From: Bacteroidales bacterium
GTDB lineage: Bacteria; Bacteroidota; Bacteroidia; Bacteroidales; GCA-2748055
Reading direction: 5' to 3'
Assembly (NCBI GenBank): GCA_029931975.1
Contig: JAOZQY010000031.1
Location: 1-43,950, forward strand
Length of the DNA: 43,950 nucleotides
Shown: piece by piece, positions 1 through 9,495 of the stretch
How positions within the stretch are numbered: the first letter of the stretch is position 1
Layout: each line of letters opens with the position of its first letter
Position numbers and translations under genes: made by a program
The notes under the pieces: model-generated
The model's database searches: none
What the model saw: only the letters and a program-made list of their open reading frames with translations
Told to the model about the DNA's origin: nothing

Positions 1-60
1 CGGCCCACCAAAGACGATGCATCAGCGGGCCGGGAGGAAAACCTAATCCACTTGCCAGGA
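1..60. other. Window edge, no gene; small inverted repeats
   Basis: No coding frame is supported here. Two inverted repeats are visible: CGGCCC at 1-6 with GGGCCG at 27-32, and CTAATCC at 43-49 with GGATTAG at 58-64. The second includes the stop codon of the neighbouring minus-strand gene and could be a weak 3' stem-loop for it, but only a short mixed T tract follows on that strand, so a terminator call is not secure. Confidence 0.3.
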
Positions 61-798
61 TTAGTCGATATAAAACCCTAAACGGATCTCTATCCGGTTA
101 AACACATCGGTATACTCGTAGCTCTGCATGTTATATTCGTAAGTCTCGCTGTAGGAGGTCTCCTGGTAGCGGTACAGCAGTTCAATGTCCCAGGCAAAAT
201 GATCTCTGGTCCTGATCTTAAGTCCCAGTCCTACACCAAAAAGTGGGCCTCCTGAGTATTCATAGCTAGTACTATACTCTTCGCGGTCGGCAGAAAGGGG
301 CACGCCATAGCCACCTTTGGCCAAAAGGTAAGGAACCACATCCTTCCCGAAAAGATCATACCTCAAATCAATATATAGAGGCAGGTAGCTGGTGGAGAAA
401 AATTCTATCCCCGTACCCAGTCCAGCAAAAAGACCAGTGCTAAACCAATAGCCGTTTACCATCAGCAAGGAAAAAGGAGCCACCTGGGCATTGTGCGACG
501 ATCCGGCCAGAAAACCAATGGAGCTTAAATTCACAAACCCGGCGTCGAATCCAGCCCCTTGTTGCTTTTGAGCACCTGATGTAAAGGGCTCCGAGGTGAT
601 CTTCTCCACATCAGTGATTTTATAATACCAAATATTCCCGCACAGATCCTCTATCTTCACATGGTCGACCGGTTCTATCTCCATGACCTGACCCCGGATT
701 ACACTACCCGTTTTCAGGTAGACATGGTCCACTTCCTGTGCCAGTAATAAGCCGGAAGTAAAAATGAAAAACAAGACCGGAAATAAGGTGAATTTCAT
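61..798 (-). CDS. Predicted outer-membrane beta-barrel protein
   Basis: A 245-residue secreted protein. From the chosen ATG at 798 the first 20 residues form a typical signal peptide (MKFTLF, hydrophobic core, LLAQ cleavage region). A short N-terminal segment with the pattern VYLKTGSVIRGQV...KI follows; this motif precedes small beta-barrels in many Bacteroidota proteins. The rest is rich in Tyr, Gly and aromatic residues in alternating strands and ends in a strand finishing LGFYID, as expected of an outer-membrane barrel. ATGs at 825 and 864 are in frame upstream; the one at 825 would only lengthen the signal peptide n-region. It diverges from the LVIVD lipoprotein gene. The substrate or partner is unknown. 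Confidence 0.7.
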   Translation of the reverse strand: MKFTLFPVLFFIFTSGLLLAQEVDHVYLKTGSVIRGQVMEIEPVDHVKIEDLCGNIWYYKITDVEKITSEPFTSGAQKQQGAGFDAGFVNLSSIGFLAGSSHNAQVAPFSLLMVNGYWFSTGLFAGLGTGIEFFSTSYLPLYIDLRYDLFGKDVVPYLLAKGGYGVPLSADREEYSTSYEYSGGPLFGVGLGLKIRTRDHFAWDIELLYRYQETSYSETYEYNMQSYEYTDVFNRIEIRLGFYID

Positions 799-866
799 AT
801 GAATGGAGTTTTGTTGTTGTTTCATAGAGGGCATATTTTCTGTCAGGATGAAGCTCCCGTCCATTT

Positions 867-886
867 GGTTGCGTCTTCACGCAACC
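867..886. other. Perfect 7-bp stem-loop in divergent intergenic region
   Basis: GGTTGCG at 867-873 and CGCAACC at 880-886 form a perfect stem around a 6-base loop, between two divergently transcribed genes. No T tract follows on either strand, so it is not an ordinary terminator. It may be a 5' UTR structure of the minus-strand barrel gene or a protein-binding palindrome. Confidence 0.4.
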
Positions 887-941
887 GGAAGTTGCCTTGC
901 TGCATCCTAAGAGCAAAACAAGCTAAAAAAGACACTCGATT

Positions 942-2213
942 ATGAAGCACCTGCTCTTTCTTCTTTCCTTTTCCGCCATTATCCTTAGCTCTTGCGAGGA
1001 CAAACGTTTACAAACGTATATGGCTAACGTCCCCCTTTATCTGAGCTACGATGAGCTTCGCTCCTCTTTCGAGGTACTCGATGCCGAAGACATGGTGAAA
1101 CCAGGGAAAATTTGCTTCTACGGCAACCATATGTATATAAATGAATACCAGAAGGGCATTCATGTGGTGGATATCTCCAATCCGGAAAATCCGGAAATTA
1201 AAGCATTTATTAATGTTCCAGGCAACGTGGATATGGCCATTCGCAATGATCTGCTATATGCCGAAAGCTATGTGGATCTCCTGGTGATAGATATCTCCGA
1301 TCCTGAGCAACCAGAGCTGAGCAAACGCGTTGAAGATCTGTTTGAATATATAATCCCTCCCTACGACTACGATTACCCTCTGGATGAGATTGACCAGGAT
1401 ATAGGAGTAATAACCGGATATGAGATCAGGAAAATTACCCGGGAAGTATATCACCATCCCGGCCCATGGCCCGTCTACTATGACTACCGACTTGAATCAA
1501 GCTTCTCTTCAGATATAAGTCCGGGTGCTGTCGGAAACACTTATGGCGTGGGTGGCTCCATGGCGCGCTTTATTACCTATGATGATTACCTCTATGTGCT
1601 GGAGAGTTCCTGGAAATTAAAAACCATAGATATATCTGACATGGATAATCTATCGGTAGAAAAGGAAGTCTATCTCTCGGGTAGCGTGGAAACCGTTTTT
1701 ATAGCCGACACCTACCTCTATGTGGGCACTTCCAACGGGATGCATATTCTGGACCTGAGCAATCCCGCTGCTCCTAACCTTCTTTCCACCTATCAGCATA
1801 TTACCGCTTGCGATCCGGTGGTTGTTGAAGGCGACAGGGCCTATGTTACCCTGCGTTCGGGAAATACATGCGGGGGAACAGCTGATCTGCTGGAAGTGGT
1901 GGATATCTCTGATAAATATGAGCCCCGACGGCTCTCTTCCTTCTCCATGACAGAACCCTATGGCCTTGGAATTGATGCTGGCACCCTGTTTGTCTGTGAA
2001 GGAAAACACGGACTGAAAATATATGATGCCAGCTACGAAAACAGCATCACCTCTCATCTGCTTGCCTCCTTTCCCGGAATAAATGCCTATGATGTGATTC
2101 CCCTTGGGGACATACTTTTTATGATTGGAGAGGATGGTTTCTACCTATACGACTATTCGGACCTGAACAGCATTTCACTGCTGGGAACCCTGTTGACAAC
2201 GCCATCAGAATAG
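942..2213 (+). CDS. LVIVD-repeat lipoprotein
   Basis: A 423-residue predicted lipoprotein. The N-terminus is a lipoprotein signal peptide with the lipobox ending at Cys18 (LSSC). The body contains repeated units of the form (hydrophobic)VxxG-xLYV...L.(V/I)xDISNPxxPxxL, for example VVDISNPENPE near residue 75, VIDISDPEQPE near 118 and ILDLSNPAAPN near 270. These are LVIVD repeats, which fold as beta-propeller blades. A central insert rich in Tyr and Pro (about residues 135-185) interrupts the blades. The protein is probably surface or periplasmic and involved in binding. Its ligand cannot be told from sequence. It is divergent from the barrel-protein gene and lies 58 bp before ffh, with no terminator seen between. 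Confidence 0.8.
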   Translation: MKHLLFLLSFSAIILSSCEDKRLQTYMANVPLYLSYDELRSSFEVLDAEDMVKPGKICFYGNHMYINEYQKGIHVVDISNPENPEIKAFINVPGNVDMAIRNDLLYAESYVDLLVIDISDPEQPELSKRVEDLFEYIIPPYDYDYPLDEIDQDIGVITGYEIRKITREVYHHPGPWPVYYDYRLESSFSSDISPGAVGNTYGVGGSMARFITYDDYLYVLESSWKLKTIDISDMDNLSVEKEVYLSGSVETVFIADTYLYVGTSNGMHILDLSNPAAPNLLSTYQHITACDPVVVEGDRAYVTLRSGNTCGGTADLLEVVDISDKYEPRRLSSFSMTEPYGLGIDAGTLFVCEGKHGLKIYDASYENSITSHLLASFPGINAYDVIPLGDILFMIGEDGFYLYDYSDLNSISLLGTLLTTPSE

Positions 2214-2237
2214 TGCGGAAATCTGCATGATTTTAAC

Positions 2238-2245
2238 TATTTTTG
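2238..2245 (+). promoter_or_regulatory. Bacteroidota -7 promoter element for ffh
   Basis: TATTTTTG matches the Bacteroidota sigma-A -7 consensus TAnnTTTG and lies 26 bp before the ffh ATG at 2272. A convincing -33 TTTG box at the expected spacing is not seen, so the call rests on the -7 element and position only. Confidence 0.5.
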
Positions 2246-2271
2246 CAGCTTGATAATTGAATTGACTGCAG

Positions 2272-3588
2272 ATGTTTGAAAATCTATCAGAAAGGCTTGA
2301 GCAATCCTTTAAGATGCTCAAGGGACAGGGACGGATCACTGAGATCAATGTGGCGGAAACCCTGAAAGATGTGAGACGGGCGCTCCTGGATGCTGACGTC
2401 AACTACAAAATAGCCAAACAATTTACCGAAAAGGTTAAAGAAGAGGCACTTGGTCAGAAAATACTGACATCAGTGAAACCTTCTGATATGATGGTAAAGA
2501 TTGTTCACGCCCACCTGACCAAACTGATGGGTAGTGAGAATGTACCTGTCAATCTGAAGGGCAACCCCAGTGTGATCCTGATTGCCGGGTTGCAGGGTTC
2601 TGGTAAAACCACCTTTTCAGGAAAACTGGCCAATCATCTGAAAAGTAAACAGGGCAAGCAGCCCCTGCTTGTGGCTGGTGACGTCTATCGCCCTGCTGCC
2701 ATCGACCAGTTAAAAGTGGTGGGAGAACAGATCAATGTTCCGGTCTATACCGAAGACGGAAACAAAAACCCGGTAAAGATTGCCAAAGCCGCCATCAAAG
2801 AGGCTAAACTGAAGGGCTACAATACGGTTATTGTGGATACCGCGGGCCGGTTGGCAGTAGACGAGGAGATGATGAAGGAAATTGCAGCCATCAAAGATGC
2901 AGTCTCTCCCCACGAGATCCTGTTTGTGGTGGACTCCATGACCGGTCAGGATGCGGTTAATACGGCAAAAGAATTCAATGACAGACTCGATTTTGATGGG
3001 GTGGTACTGACCAAACTGGATGGAGATACCCGTGGTGGTGCGGCCCTTTCGATCCGTTCAGTAGTAGATAAGCCCATCAAATTTGTGGGTACAGGCGAGA
3101 AGATGGATGCCCTGGATGCCTTCCACCCCAACAGGATGGCTGACAGGATTCTTGGTATGGGTGATATTGTTTCCCTGGTTGAAAAGGCCCAGGAGCAGTA
3201 TGACCAGGATGAGGCACGGAAACTGCAGAAGAAGATTGCCAAGAACCAGTTTGACTTCACCGATTTCATGTCGCAGATCCAGCAGATCAAAAAAATGGGG
3301 AATATAAAGGACCTTGCCGGGATGATTCCGGGCATGGGTAAAGCCATGAAGAACCTGGATATGGACGACGATGCCTTTAAAGGTATTGAGGCCATTATCA
3401 ACTCCATGACTCACGATGAACGTTCCAATCCTGCAGTTTTAAATGGCAGCAGGAGAAAACGAATTGCTGATGGAAGTGGAACTACTGTTCCCGAAGTCAA
3501 CAGGCTGGTCAAGCAGTTCGATGAGACCAGGAAAATGATGAAGATGATGTCTTCCGGAAAGAAAATGCGCATTCCAAAAATGAGATAA
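2272..3588 (+). CDS. ffh: Signal recognition particle protein Ffh (SRP54)
   Basis: The GTPase that binds signal sequences of nascent inner-membrane proteins together with 4.5S RNA and docks them to FtsY. At 438 residues it has normal length. The N domain is at about 1-90. The G domain carries Walker A GLQGSGKT at 106-113, the DVYRPAA motif near 137-143, DTAGR at 189-193 and TKLDGD at 247-252. The methionine-rich M domain runs from about 300 to the end and includes the GMIPGMG segment and a terminal run of Met and Lys. Start: the ATG at 2272 gives the canonical MFENLSERL. The stop at 3586-3588 is one base before the folD ATG, so the two are probably translated from one message. Confidence 0.98.
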   Translation: MFENLSERLEQSFKMLKGQGRITEINVAETLKDVRRALLDADVNYKIAKQFTEKVKEEALGQKILTSVKPSDMMVKIVHAHLTKLMGSENVPVNLKGNPSVILIAGLQGSGKTTFSGKLANHLKSKQGKQPLLVAGDVYRPAAIDQLKVVGEQINVPVYTEDGNKNPVKIAKAAIKEAKLKGYNTVIVDTAGRLAVDEEMMKEIAAIKDAVSPHEILFVVDSMTGQDAVNTAKEFNDRLDFDGVVLTKLDGDTRGGAALSIRSVVDKPIKFVGTGEKMDALDAFHPNRMADRILGMGDIVSLVEKAQEQYDQDEARKLQKKIAKNQFDFTDFMSQIQQIKKMGNIKDLAGMIPGMGKAMKNLDMDDDAFKGIEAIINSMTHDERSNPAVLNGSRRKRIADGSGTTVPEVNRLVKQFDETRKMMKMMSSGKKMRIPKMR

Positions 3589-3589
3589 T

Positions 3590-4459
3590 ATGCAGTTAAT
3601 TGATGGTAAAGCCACCGCAAAGGCTATTAAGGGGGAAATCAGGGCAGAAGTTGAAGAGCTCACATCTGGAGGACAGCGGCCTCCTCATCTTGCAGCCGTT
3701 CTGGTGGGCCATGATGGAGGAAGTGAAAGCTATGTGGCCTTTAAGATCAAAGATTGTGAAGAGGTGGGATTCAGATCCTCGCTGATCCGTTTTGAGGATG
3801 ACGTGAATGAAAGGGTACTTCTTGAAAAGATAAATGAGCTCAACAATGATCCTGAATTGGATGGTTTTATTGTTCAATTGCCACTGCCGGACCATATAAA
3901 TGAGCAAAAGCTTATAGAGGCCATCGATCCGGGAAAAGATGTGGATGGTTTTCACCCGGTGAACGTGGGGAAAACTGTCATTGGTCTCCCCTCTTTTGTG
4001 TCGGCCACTCCCTATGGCATTGTGGAACTATTGAAGCGCTACAAGGTAGAGACCTCCGGTAAAAACTGTGTGATTGTGGGACGCAGCAATATTGTAGGAA
4101 GGCCCATGAGCATTCTGATGTCGCAAAAATCCATCAATGCGACGGTCACCGTGGCTCACAGCCGTACCAGGAATCTTGAAGAATTATGTGCCTCTGCAGA
4201 CATCCTTATTGCTGCCCTTGGTTCCCCGGGCTTTATCAAAGCAAACATGGTAAAAGAAGGTGCCGTGGTAATTGATGTGGGTACCACACGTGTTCCTTCC
4301 ACAGAAACCAAATCGGGATTCCGTCTCAGGGGAGATGTGGTTTTTGACGAGGTGGCTTCAAAGTGCTCTCTAATTACGCCCGTACCCGGCGGCGTGGGAC
4401 CTATGACCAGGGTTTCCCTACTTTTAAATACCCTTAAGGCCGCCAAAGAAAATATATAG
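3590..4459 (+). CDS. folD: Bifunctional methylene-THF dehydrogenase/cyclohydrolase
   Basis: FolD interconverts 5,10-methylene-THF, 5,10-methenyl-THF and 10-formyl-THF, supplying one-carbon units for purines and formyl-methionine. It has 289 residues, the usual length. Visible hallmarks are the VGxxxxSxxYVxxKxKxCEEVG block near 37-58 with the catalytic Tyr and Lys, the QLPLP motif, [10 protein letters not shown], the Rossmann motif [12 protein letters not shown] near 163-174 and the C-terminal [10 protein letters not shown]. It starts immediately after the ffh stop. Pairing with ffh is recurrent in Bacteroidota in my recollection. Confidence 0.98.
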   Translation: MQLIDGKATAKAIKGEIRAEVEELTSGGQRPPHLAAVLVGHDGGSESYVAFKIKDCEEVGFRSSLIRFEDDVNERVLLEKINELNNDPELDGFIVQLPLPDHINEQKLIEAIDPGKDVDGFHPVNVGKTVIGLPSFVSATPYGIVELLKRYKVETSGKNCVIVGRSNIVGRPMSILMSQKSINATVTVAHSRTRNLEELCASADILIAALGSPGFIKANMVKEGAVVIDVGTTRVPSTETKSGFRLRGDVVFDEVASKCSLITPVPGGVGPMTRVSLLLNTLKAAKENI

Positions 4460-4501
4460 ATCTAAGAATTCGTTTAATTAGCGAAATCAAAATCCCCCAA
4501 A

Positions 4502-6394
4502 ATGAAACGACTGTTGTTCCCGGTTCTACTCATGTTCCTGGCCGGCAAACTGTCATCACAAACCAGCCTTGAGCCCGATTCACTTCTTAATACACCTAAA
4601 TTCAGTCTTAGTACTGCCTGGGAATATGTGGATCATATTGTGCATACCTCTACCTTCTGGCGTTCACAGGACGATTCGACCCGAACAGCCCTTCAACGTC
4701 TCCTTTATCATTCCACAGAACCCTTTGATTCTGTCCGTTCCCGACTTATTACAGAAGATTTCACATTGATTGAGGTGATAAAAGGTGATCCTGAGCTCAC
4801 AGACAGCATTGAACTAAAATGGATTAACGATTCAACTTTCCTGGTTGATCAAGGGGGATGGAGTCCTGAGCTCTATCTGACAAAGGAGATCCTTTTAATC
4901 TACCCGGAAAAGGATACTTCCATGGATATACTCACAGGGATACCCATGGATACCACTATTTTAGCAGATTCATTGATCCAATCCCCTGCTGAAGCCCCCA
5001 TCCCCGATACGATGCTTATCACCCGAATCGACACATCAGCCTTGGAGGCCCTGGGTATCACCATGCACTCCTTCAATGGGGGGGAAATCACTCCTTCACT
5101 TGAAATTGAGGGAAAGGCCAGTATGATGACAGCCGACCGGAACAGGGTACTCTACTATACGACGGGTACTACCTGGAAAGCTCCAGAAACTTCACCTTTT
5201 CGGATCCTGGAGGGAAAACATCAGCTAGACTCCCTCCAGTATGCAGTAGATCAAATACTTAATTTTACGCTGCAGCGCGACTCAAGCTTACTATGGGTCA
5301 ATGATATGCATGGGAATAAGACTCCATTCTGGTTGAACCAGGGAAATGATGAAGCCTATAGATTCTGGGTCAAGAATTACAGAAATGATTCCATTACCAT
5401 TTGGCTTGGGAATCCTGCCCCCCATGAGATCAGCCTGATGTTGGAGGATGATGTGAGTATCAACCGCCTTCGAAAAGAAGAAATAAATGCGCTTCCTGAA
5501 TTTTTGGAGATGCCGGATCGAAGTCTGGCCTCCATGTCCATAATGGAACCAGATCCCATCTATTGGGATTATAAACTTGGAAGTGTTTTCACCATGAACC
5601 AGACCTACCTGACCAACTGGAGTAAAGGAGGTGAGAGTTCTTTTTCGACCAACCTCGATATACTGGGCGAAGCCACCTATAATAACAAAGATGCTAAAAC
5701 GCAGTGGATTAGTACCATGAGGCTTAATTTCGGAACACTTAGCACAAAGGAAAACGGATTCCGGAAAAACAACGACCTGTTTGAAATCAACTCTAAATTC
5801 AATGGAAATGCATGGGGAAAGATCGGCATGAGTGCCTCGTTCTATATGAAAAACCAGGTGGCAAAAGGCTATAACTACCCAAATGATTCGGTGGTAGTAT
5901 CCAAATTCCTGAATCCTTCCACCCTGACCCTCGGCCTTGGTTTTGAATATAAACCTTTCAAGAATACTACGCTTAACATGGCTCCTCTTTCCTACAAAAA
6001 CACCTTTGTACTTGATACCACTCATATTGATCAAACCAAGCATGGTATTGATAAGGAGAAAAGAAGCAAACAGGAAATGGGTACACAAATTGTTATTAAC
6101 AATAAGGTCTCTCCCTACAAGGACCTCACCATTGAGAACCGGGTCAGACTCTTCTCAAGCTATTTGAATAATCCTCAGAATGTGGATGTGGATTGGGAGC
6201 TGATTTTAGATCAAAAGATCAACTGGTTTTTCACTATCCGTCTTAACCTTCATCTGATCTATGACGACGACATCCTTTTTCCTGTACTTGATTCAGAGGG
6301 CTCAGCTATTGTATTGCCTGATGGTAACCCGAAAAAAGTTACCAAAGCTCAATTTAAGGAATTTATCGGACTCTCCCTTCAGTTTAAATTCTAA
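4502..6394 (+). CDS. DUF3078 family protein with long N-terminal region
   Basis: A 630-residue secreted protein. It has a signal peptide at 1-20 (ending KLSSQ). Residues about 25-350 are a poorly recognisable region rich in Asp, Thr and Ser with repeated short beta-like segments. From about residue 358 the DUF3078 domain begins with the sequence GSVFTMNQTYLTNWSKGGESS and continues to the C-terminus with many amphipathic strands ending GLSLQFKF, which is a barrel-like terminal strand. DUF3078 is a Bacteroidota family of predicted outer-membrane proteins without an assigned function. It lies 42 bp after folD on the same strand and may be in the same operon. Only 12 bp separate it from the convergent TPR gene. 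Confidence 0.8.
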   Translation: MKRLLFPVLLMFLAGKLSSQTSLEPDSLLNTPKFSLSTAWEYVDHIVHTSTFWRSQDDSTRTALQRLLYHSTEPFDSVRSRLITEDFTLIEVIKGDPELTDSIELKWINDSTFLVDQGGWSPELYLTKEILLIYPEKDTSMDILTGIPMDTTILADSLIQSPAEAPIPDTMLITRIDTSALEALGITMHSFNGGEITPSLEIEGKASMMTADRNRVLYYTTGTTWKAPETSPFRILEGKHQLDSLQYAVDQILNFTLQRDSSLLWVNDMHGNKTPFWLNQGNDEAYRFWVKNYRNDSITIWLGNPAPHEISLMLEDDVSINRLRKEEINALPEFLEMPDRSLASMSIMEPDPIYWDYKLGSVFTMNQTYLTNWSKGGESSFSTNLDILGEATYNNKDAKTQWISTMRLNFGTLSTKENGFRKNNDLFEINSKFNGNAWGKIGMSASFYMKNQVAKGYNYPNDSVVVSKFLNPSTLTLGLGFEYKPFKNTTLNMAPLSYKNTFVLDTTHIDQTKHGIDKEKRSKQEMGTQIVINNKVSPYKDLTIENRVRLFSSYLNNPQNVDVDWELILDQKINWFFTIRLNLHLIYDDDILFPVLDSEGSAIVLPDGNPKKVTKAQFKEFIGLSLQFKF

Positions 6395-6406
6395 TCAATA
6401 AACAAG

Positions 6407-7543
6407 TTACTGCATTTTATCCAATTCCTCTTTCATCTGAAGTTGGGAATATAATTGGGAAAGTGCGGAAACAGTCTCCTTTTTGTGGGGATCCAGTTTG
6501 TATGAACGTTCAAGCCATTTGACAGCCTCTCTGAATTTGTCAAGGTATTGTTCCCTTAGCTCCATGTAAATATTATTTTCATTAATACGAAGGGCTGATT
6601 CGCGGAGCTCAATACCAATGTTAGAATAACTCACGCCCAAATGGTAGTATAATTCAGCTTCCTCGGAAGAAAACTCAGTTGCCAGAAGGAAATTCTCGAT
6701 GGCTTTATCATTGAGCCCCATCTTCTGATACACCAATCCTCTTGCCCAGAAGAACCTGAAGTTCTCAGGACAGACTTCGATAGCCCGGTCCAGGATCTCA
6801 ATAGCCCTGGCAGTTCTGTTATCTTTGGAAAGATAATTGACCAGATACATAAGCAAAGACTCCTCATACTCATATATCTCCAAAGCTTCCATGATCACTT
6901 TCTCGCTACGCAATGTATCGCCGGAATTCAGGTAAGCAAAAGAAAGCAGCTGGCTTGCAGTACTGGAATATGCGTCTTCATGCAGTCCACTCAGATAAAA
7001 AATTGCCTTCTCCCAATTCTGACTTTCGTAAGCCGCAAGAGCTGTATTATAGACAAGGTTTGTGTCCGTTTTAGCTGAGATCAGATCACTTTTCATTATC
7101 AATAGAGCATTTTCAAATGCACGTAAAGACTCCCCATACTCTTTTTTCTGATAAAGCTCCTTTCCATGAGCCCTGAAGTCGTTTGACAAGAGGTAGTATT
7201 TCTGTTTGATAGTATTTTTCAACCGCTCTCGCGCATCAAGCTTTAGTGCCATCTCATAGGAATCATATGCCAGAAAAAGCTGATCGGGATATAGCTTGAT
7301 TAGTTTCTGATCATTTTTCTTAATACCTGTCTCATATGCGCTTTGACAGAGTAATCCTCTGGTGAAATAGGTTCTGTGCCACCTGGATGTTTTTTCGTTC
7401 CCCACTGCAAGCTCGATGTTCTCCTTGGCTTCAAGAAATTTTTCAGTTTCAATCATCTGCATCGCAGCCATTACCTTGCTCTTCTGTCCTGAGACAGAAG
7501 CTGCCATGCACACTATAAGTACGATACCAATGCTACGTTTCAT
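6407..7543 (-). CDS. Secreted tetratricopeptide-repeat protein
   Basis: A 378-residue protein with an N-terminal signal peptide (MKRSIGIVLIVCMAASVSGQ) and a body made of helical repeats. Several units fit the TPR pattern (W/L-A-Y-A-F-A-P), for example GESLRAFENALLI, WEKAIFYLSGLHED, ARAIEILDRAIEVCPENFRFFWARGLVY, LNDKAIENFLLATEF and a last unit beginning EAVKWLERSYKLDPHKKE. It is probably a periplasmic scaffold or interaction protein; no enzymatic domain is visible. It begins 23 bp after the argS stop on the same strand, so the two are probably co-transcribed. The 3' end faces the DUF3078 gene 12 bp away. Confidence 0.8.
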   Translation of the reverse strand: MKRSIGIVLIVCMAASVSGQKSKVMAAMQMIETEKFLEAKENIELAVGNEKTSRWHRTYFTRGLLCQSAYETGIKKNDQKLIKLYPDQLFLAYDSYEMALKLDARERLKNTIKQKYYLLSNDFRAHGKELYQKKEYGESLRAFENALLIMKSDLISAKTDTNLVYNTALAAYESQNWEKAIFYLSGLHEDAYSSTASQLLSFAYLNSGDTLRSEKVIMEALEIYEYEESLLMYLVNYLSKDNRTARAIEILDRAIEVCPENFRFFWARGLVYQKMGLNDKAIENFLLATEFSSEEAELYYHLGVSYSNIGIELRESALRINENNIYMELREQYLDKFREAVKWLERSYKLDPHKKETVSALSQLYSQLQMKEELDKMQ

Positions 7544-7566
7544 GCTTACCGAGTTCAGTACAGGTA

Positions 7567-9348
7567 CTACATCCGTTCGGGCACCTCAATGCCCAACAGG
7601 TCCATACCTGATTCAATAATATTTCCCGTGGCTTCGACCAGCAAAAGACGCTGACAAACCTGGCCAGGTGAATCAGCACTCAGAATACTATGGTCATGAT
7701 AGAACTGGTTAAACTCCTTTGCCAGTTCGTAAAGAAAATTAGCGACTAGCGAAGGATTCAGAGCTCGTGAAGCCTCCCGGAGAATTTCAGGATATTCATA
7801 CATCATATGCACCAGTGCTATTTCCTTCTCATTCAGTGCTTCCGCACTGGTACATTTCTCGATTTCTTTTCCCTTACGGCACACACTCCTGATACGTGCA
7901 TAGGTGTATTGAATGAAGGGACCAGTATTTCCATTGAAGTCAACTGACTCCCTGGGATCAAAGATCATATTCTTTTTTGGATCAACTTTCAGAATAAAAT
8001 ACTTGAGGGCTCCCATTCCGACCTGCCTGAAAATTCGGGTTTTGTCCTCTTCGCTAAAGTTTTCCAATTTTCCCAATTCCTCCGACATCTGCCTGGCAGT
8101 TGCTTCCATCTCATCCATCAGATCGTCGGCATCCACCACCGTTCCTTCCCTTGACTTCATCTTGCCTTCGGGAAGTTCAACCATTCCATAAGAGAGATGA
8201 AAAAGCCTGTCGGCCCACTCATAGCCAAGTTTTTTCAAAACAATGGTAAGCACCTGGAAATGATAATTTTGCTCGTTTCCAACCACATAGATATGGGAAT
8301 CAAAACCTGATTCTTCGAAGCGCTGGTGAGCGGTTCCCACATCCTGAGTCATATAGACAGAGGTTCCGTCGGAACGCAATAAAAGCTTATGATCGAGCCC
8401 CTCATCCTCCAGATTGGCCCAGATAGACCCATCCTCTTTTTTATAGAGCACACCCTCTTCAACTCCCCTGACCACCAGCTCTCTACCAAGCTTATATGTA
8501 TTTGACTCATAATATGTTTTGTCAAAACTAATCCCCATCCGCCTGTAGGTCTCCTCGAATCCCTTATAAACCCAGGAATTCATGGTCTCCCATAGCGCCC
8601 TTACTTCCACATCATCGGCTTCCCAAAGACGAAGCATCTCTCGTGCTTCTTCAAGCACTGTTGCTCCGGCTTCAGCATCCTGCTTGCTTTTTCCCCGGTC
8701 CACCAGTGCTGCAACTTCAGCTTTGTATAGCTGATCGAAGCGTACATAATAGTCCCCCACCAGGTGATCCCCTTTTTGTCCGGTCGATTCAGGATTCGCA
8801 CCATTGCCCTCCTTCTTCCAGGCCAGCATGGACTTACAGATATGGATTCCTCGGTCGTTTACCAGATTCACCTTCTGCACCCTGTTTCCGGAAGCCTTAA
8901 GGATCCTGGCCACGGAATGTCCCAGCAAATTGTTCCTGACATGTCCCAGGTGAAGAGGTTTGTTGGTATTGGGCGATGAAAACTCGATCATAACCAGGGG
9001 TGAATCCTTATCTGCATTCAGTGTTCCATATGCCTCTGCTTTCAGCTCACCATCCAGAAACTCTTTCCAGTATTGCTGGGAAATTTCCAGGTTTAAAAAT
9101 CCTTTAATGACGTTAAAACCCGCCACCATGATTGAATGTTCCTGCATATAGGCACCCAGTATAGTGCCGGTTTCTTCGGGTGAAAGCTTCGAATAACGCA
9201 AGAGGGAAAATGTCACTACGGTGAAATCGCCTGTAAAATCTTTCCGGGTTTTTTGAACCTGGATCAGCTCTTCCTCCAACTGTATTCCCCATTTCTCCCC
9301 GATGGCTTCTTTGGCTAAAGCCTTTAATATCTGATCAATTTTCTGCAT
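7567..9348 (-). CDS. argS: Arginyl-tRNA synthetase
   Basis: Charges tRNA-Arg with arginine in the cytoplasm. It has 593 residues, normal for the family. An Arg-tRNA synthetase N-terminal domain occupies about 1-90. The class I signature is SPNTNKPLHLGHVRNN with HLGH at 133-136. A KMSKS-equivalent loop is present as MKSREGTVVDADDL, as usual for this enzyme where the second lysine is often replaced. The anticodon-binding all-helical domain forms the C-terminus, ending in VPERM, near the canonical xRM end. The start at 9348 is the ATG nearest the promoter at 9367-9374, which gives a leader of about 14 nt. Confidence 0.98.
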   Translation of the reverse strand: MQKIDQILKALAKEAIGEKWGIQLEEELIQVQKTRKDFTGDFTVVTFSLLRYSKLSPEETGTILGAYMQEHSIMVAGFNVIKGFLNLEISQQYWKEFLDGELKAEAYGTLNADKDSPLVMIEFSSPNTNKPLHLGHVRNNLLGHSVARILKASGNRVQKVNLVNDRGIHICKSMLAWKKEGNGANPESTGQKGDHLVGDYYVRFDQLYKAEVAALVDRGKSKQDAEAGATVLEEAREMLRLWEADDVEVRALWETMNSWVYKGFEETYRRMGISFDKTYYESNTYKLGRELVVRGVEEGVLYKKEDGSIWANLEDEGLDHKLLLRSDGTSVYMTQDVGTAHQRFEESGFDSHIYVVGNEQNYHFQVLTIVLKKLGYEWADRLFHLSYGMVELPEGKMKSREGTVVDADDLMDEMEATARQMSEELGKLENFSEEDKTRIFRQVGMGALKYFILKVDPKKNMIFDPRESVDFNGNTGPFIQYTYARIRSVCRKGKEIEKCTSAEALNEKEIALVHMMYEYPEILREASRALNPSLVANFLYELAKEFNQFYHDHSILSADSPGQVCQRLLLVEATGNIIESGMDLLGIEVPERM

Positions 9349-9366
9349 CTACATTTTTCTAAAGTG

Positions 9367-9374
9367 CAAAGATA
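9367..9374 (-). promoter_or_regulatory. Bacteroidota -7 promoter element for argS
   Basis: Read on the minus strand this is TATCTTTG, a full match to TAnnTTTG, 18 bp upstream of the argS start. A weak GTTA lies about 17 bp further upstream at the -33 position. The implied start site is near 9362. Confidence 0.6.
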
Positions 9375-9430
9375 AAAAATGAATACGAACTTAACGAGGG
9401 AATAAGTATTTGCCCTGAAGGCCGGTATAA

Positions 9431-9466
9431 CACAAAAAGGCCCTCCTGCGAGCGCAGAAGGACCTT
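9431..9466 (-). terminator. Strong hairpin, terminator-like on the minus strand
   Basis: Arms 9437-9449 and 9454-9466 pair over 13 positions with two mismatches and a GAGC loop. Read on the minus strand the stem is followed by TTTTTGTG (9438-9431), a rho-independent terminator shape. Read on the plus strand no T tract follows; instead an A/C-rich leader and small open frame come next. It could insulate argS from antisense transcription or be a plus-strand leader structure. Confidence 0.45.
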
Positions 9467-9495
9467 AAAACTAAACTAACCCTAAAACTAAATCT

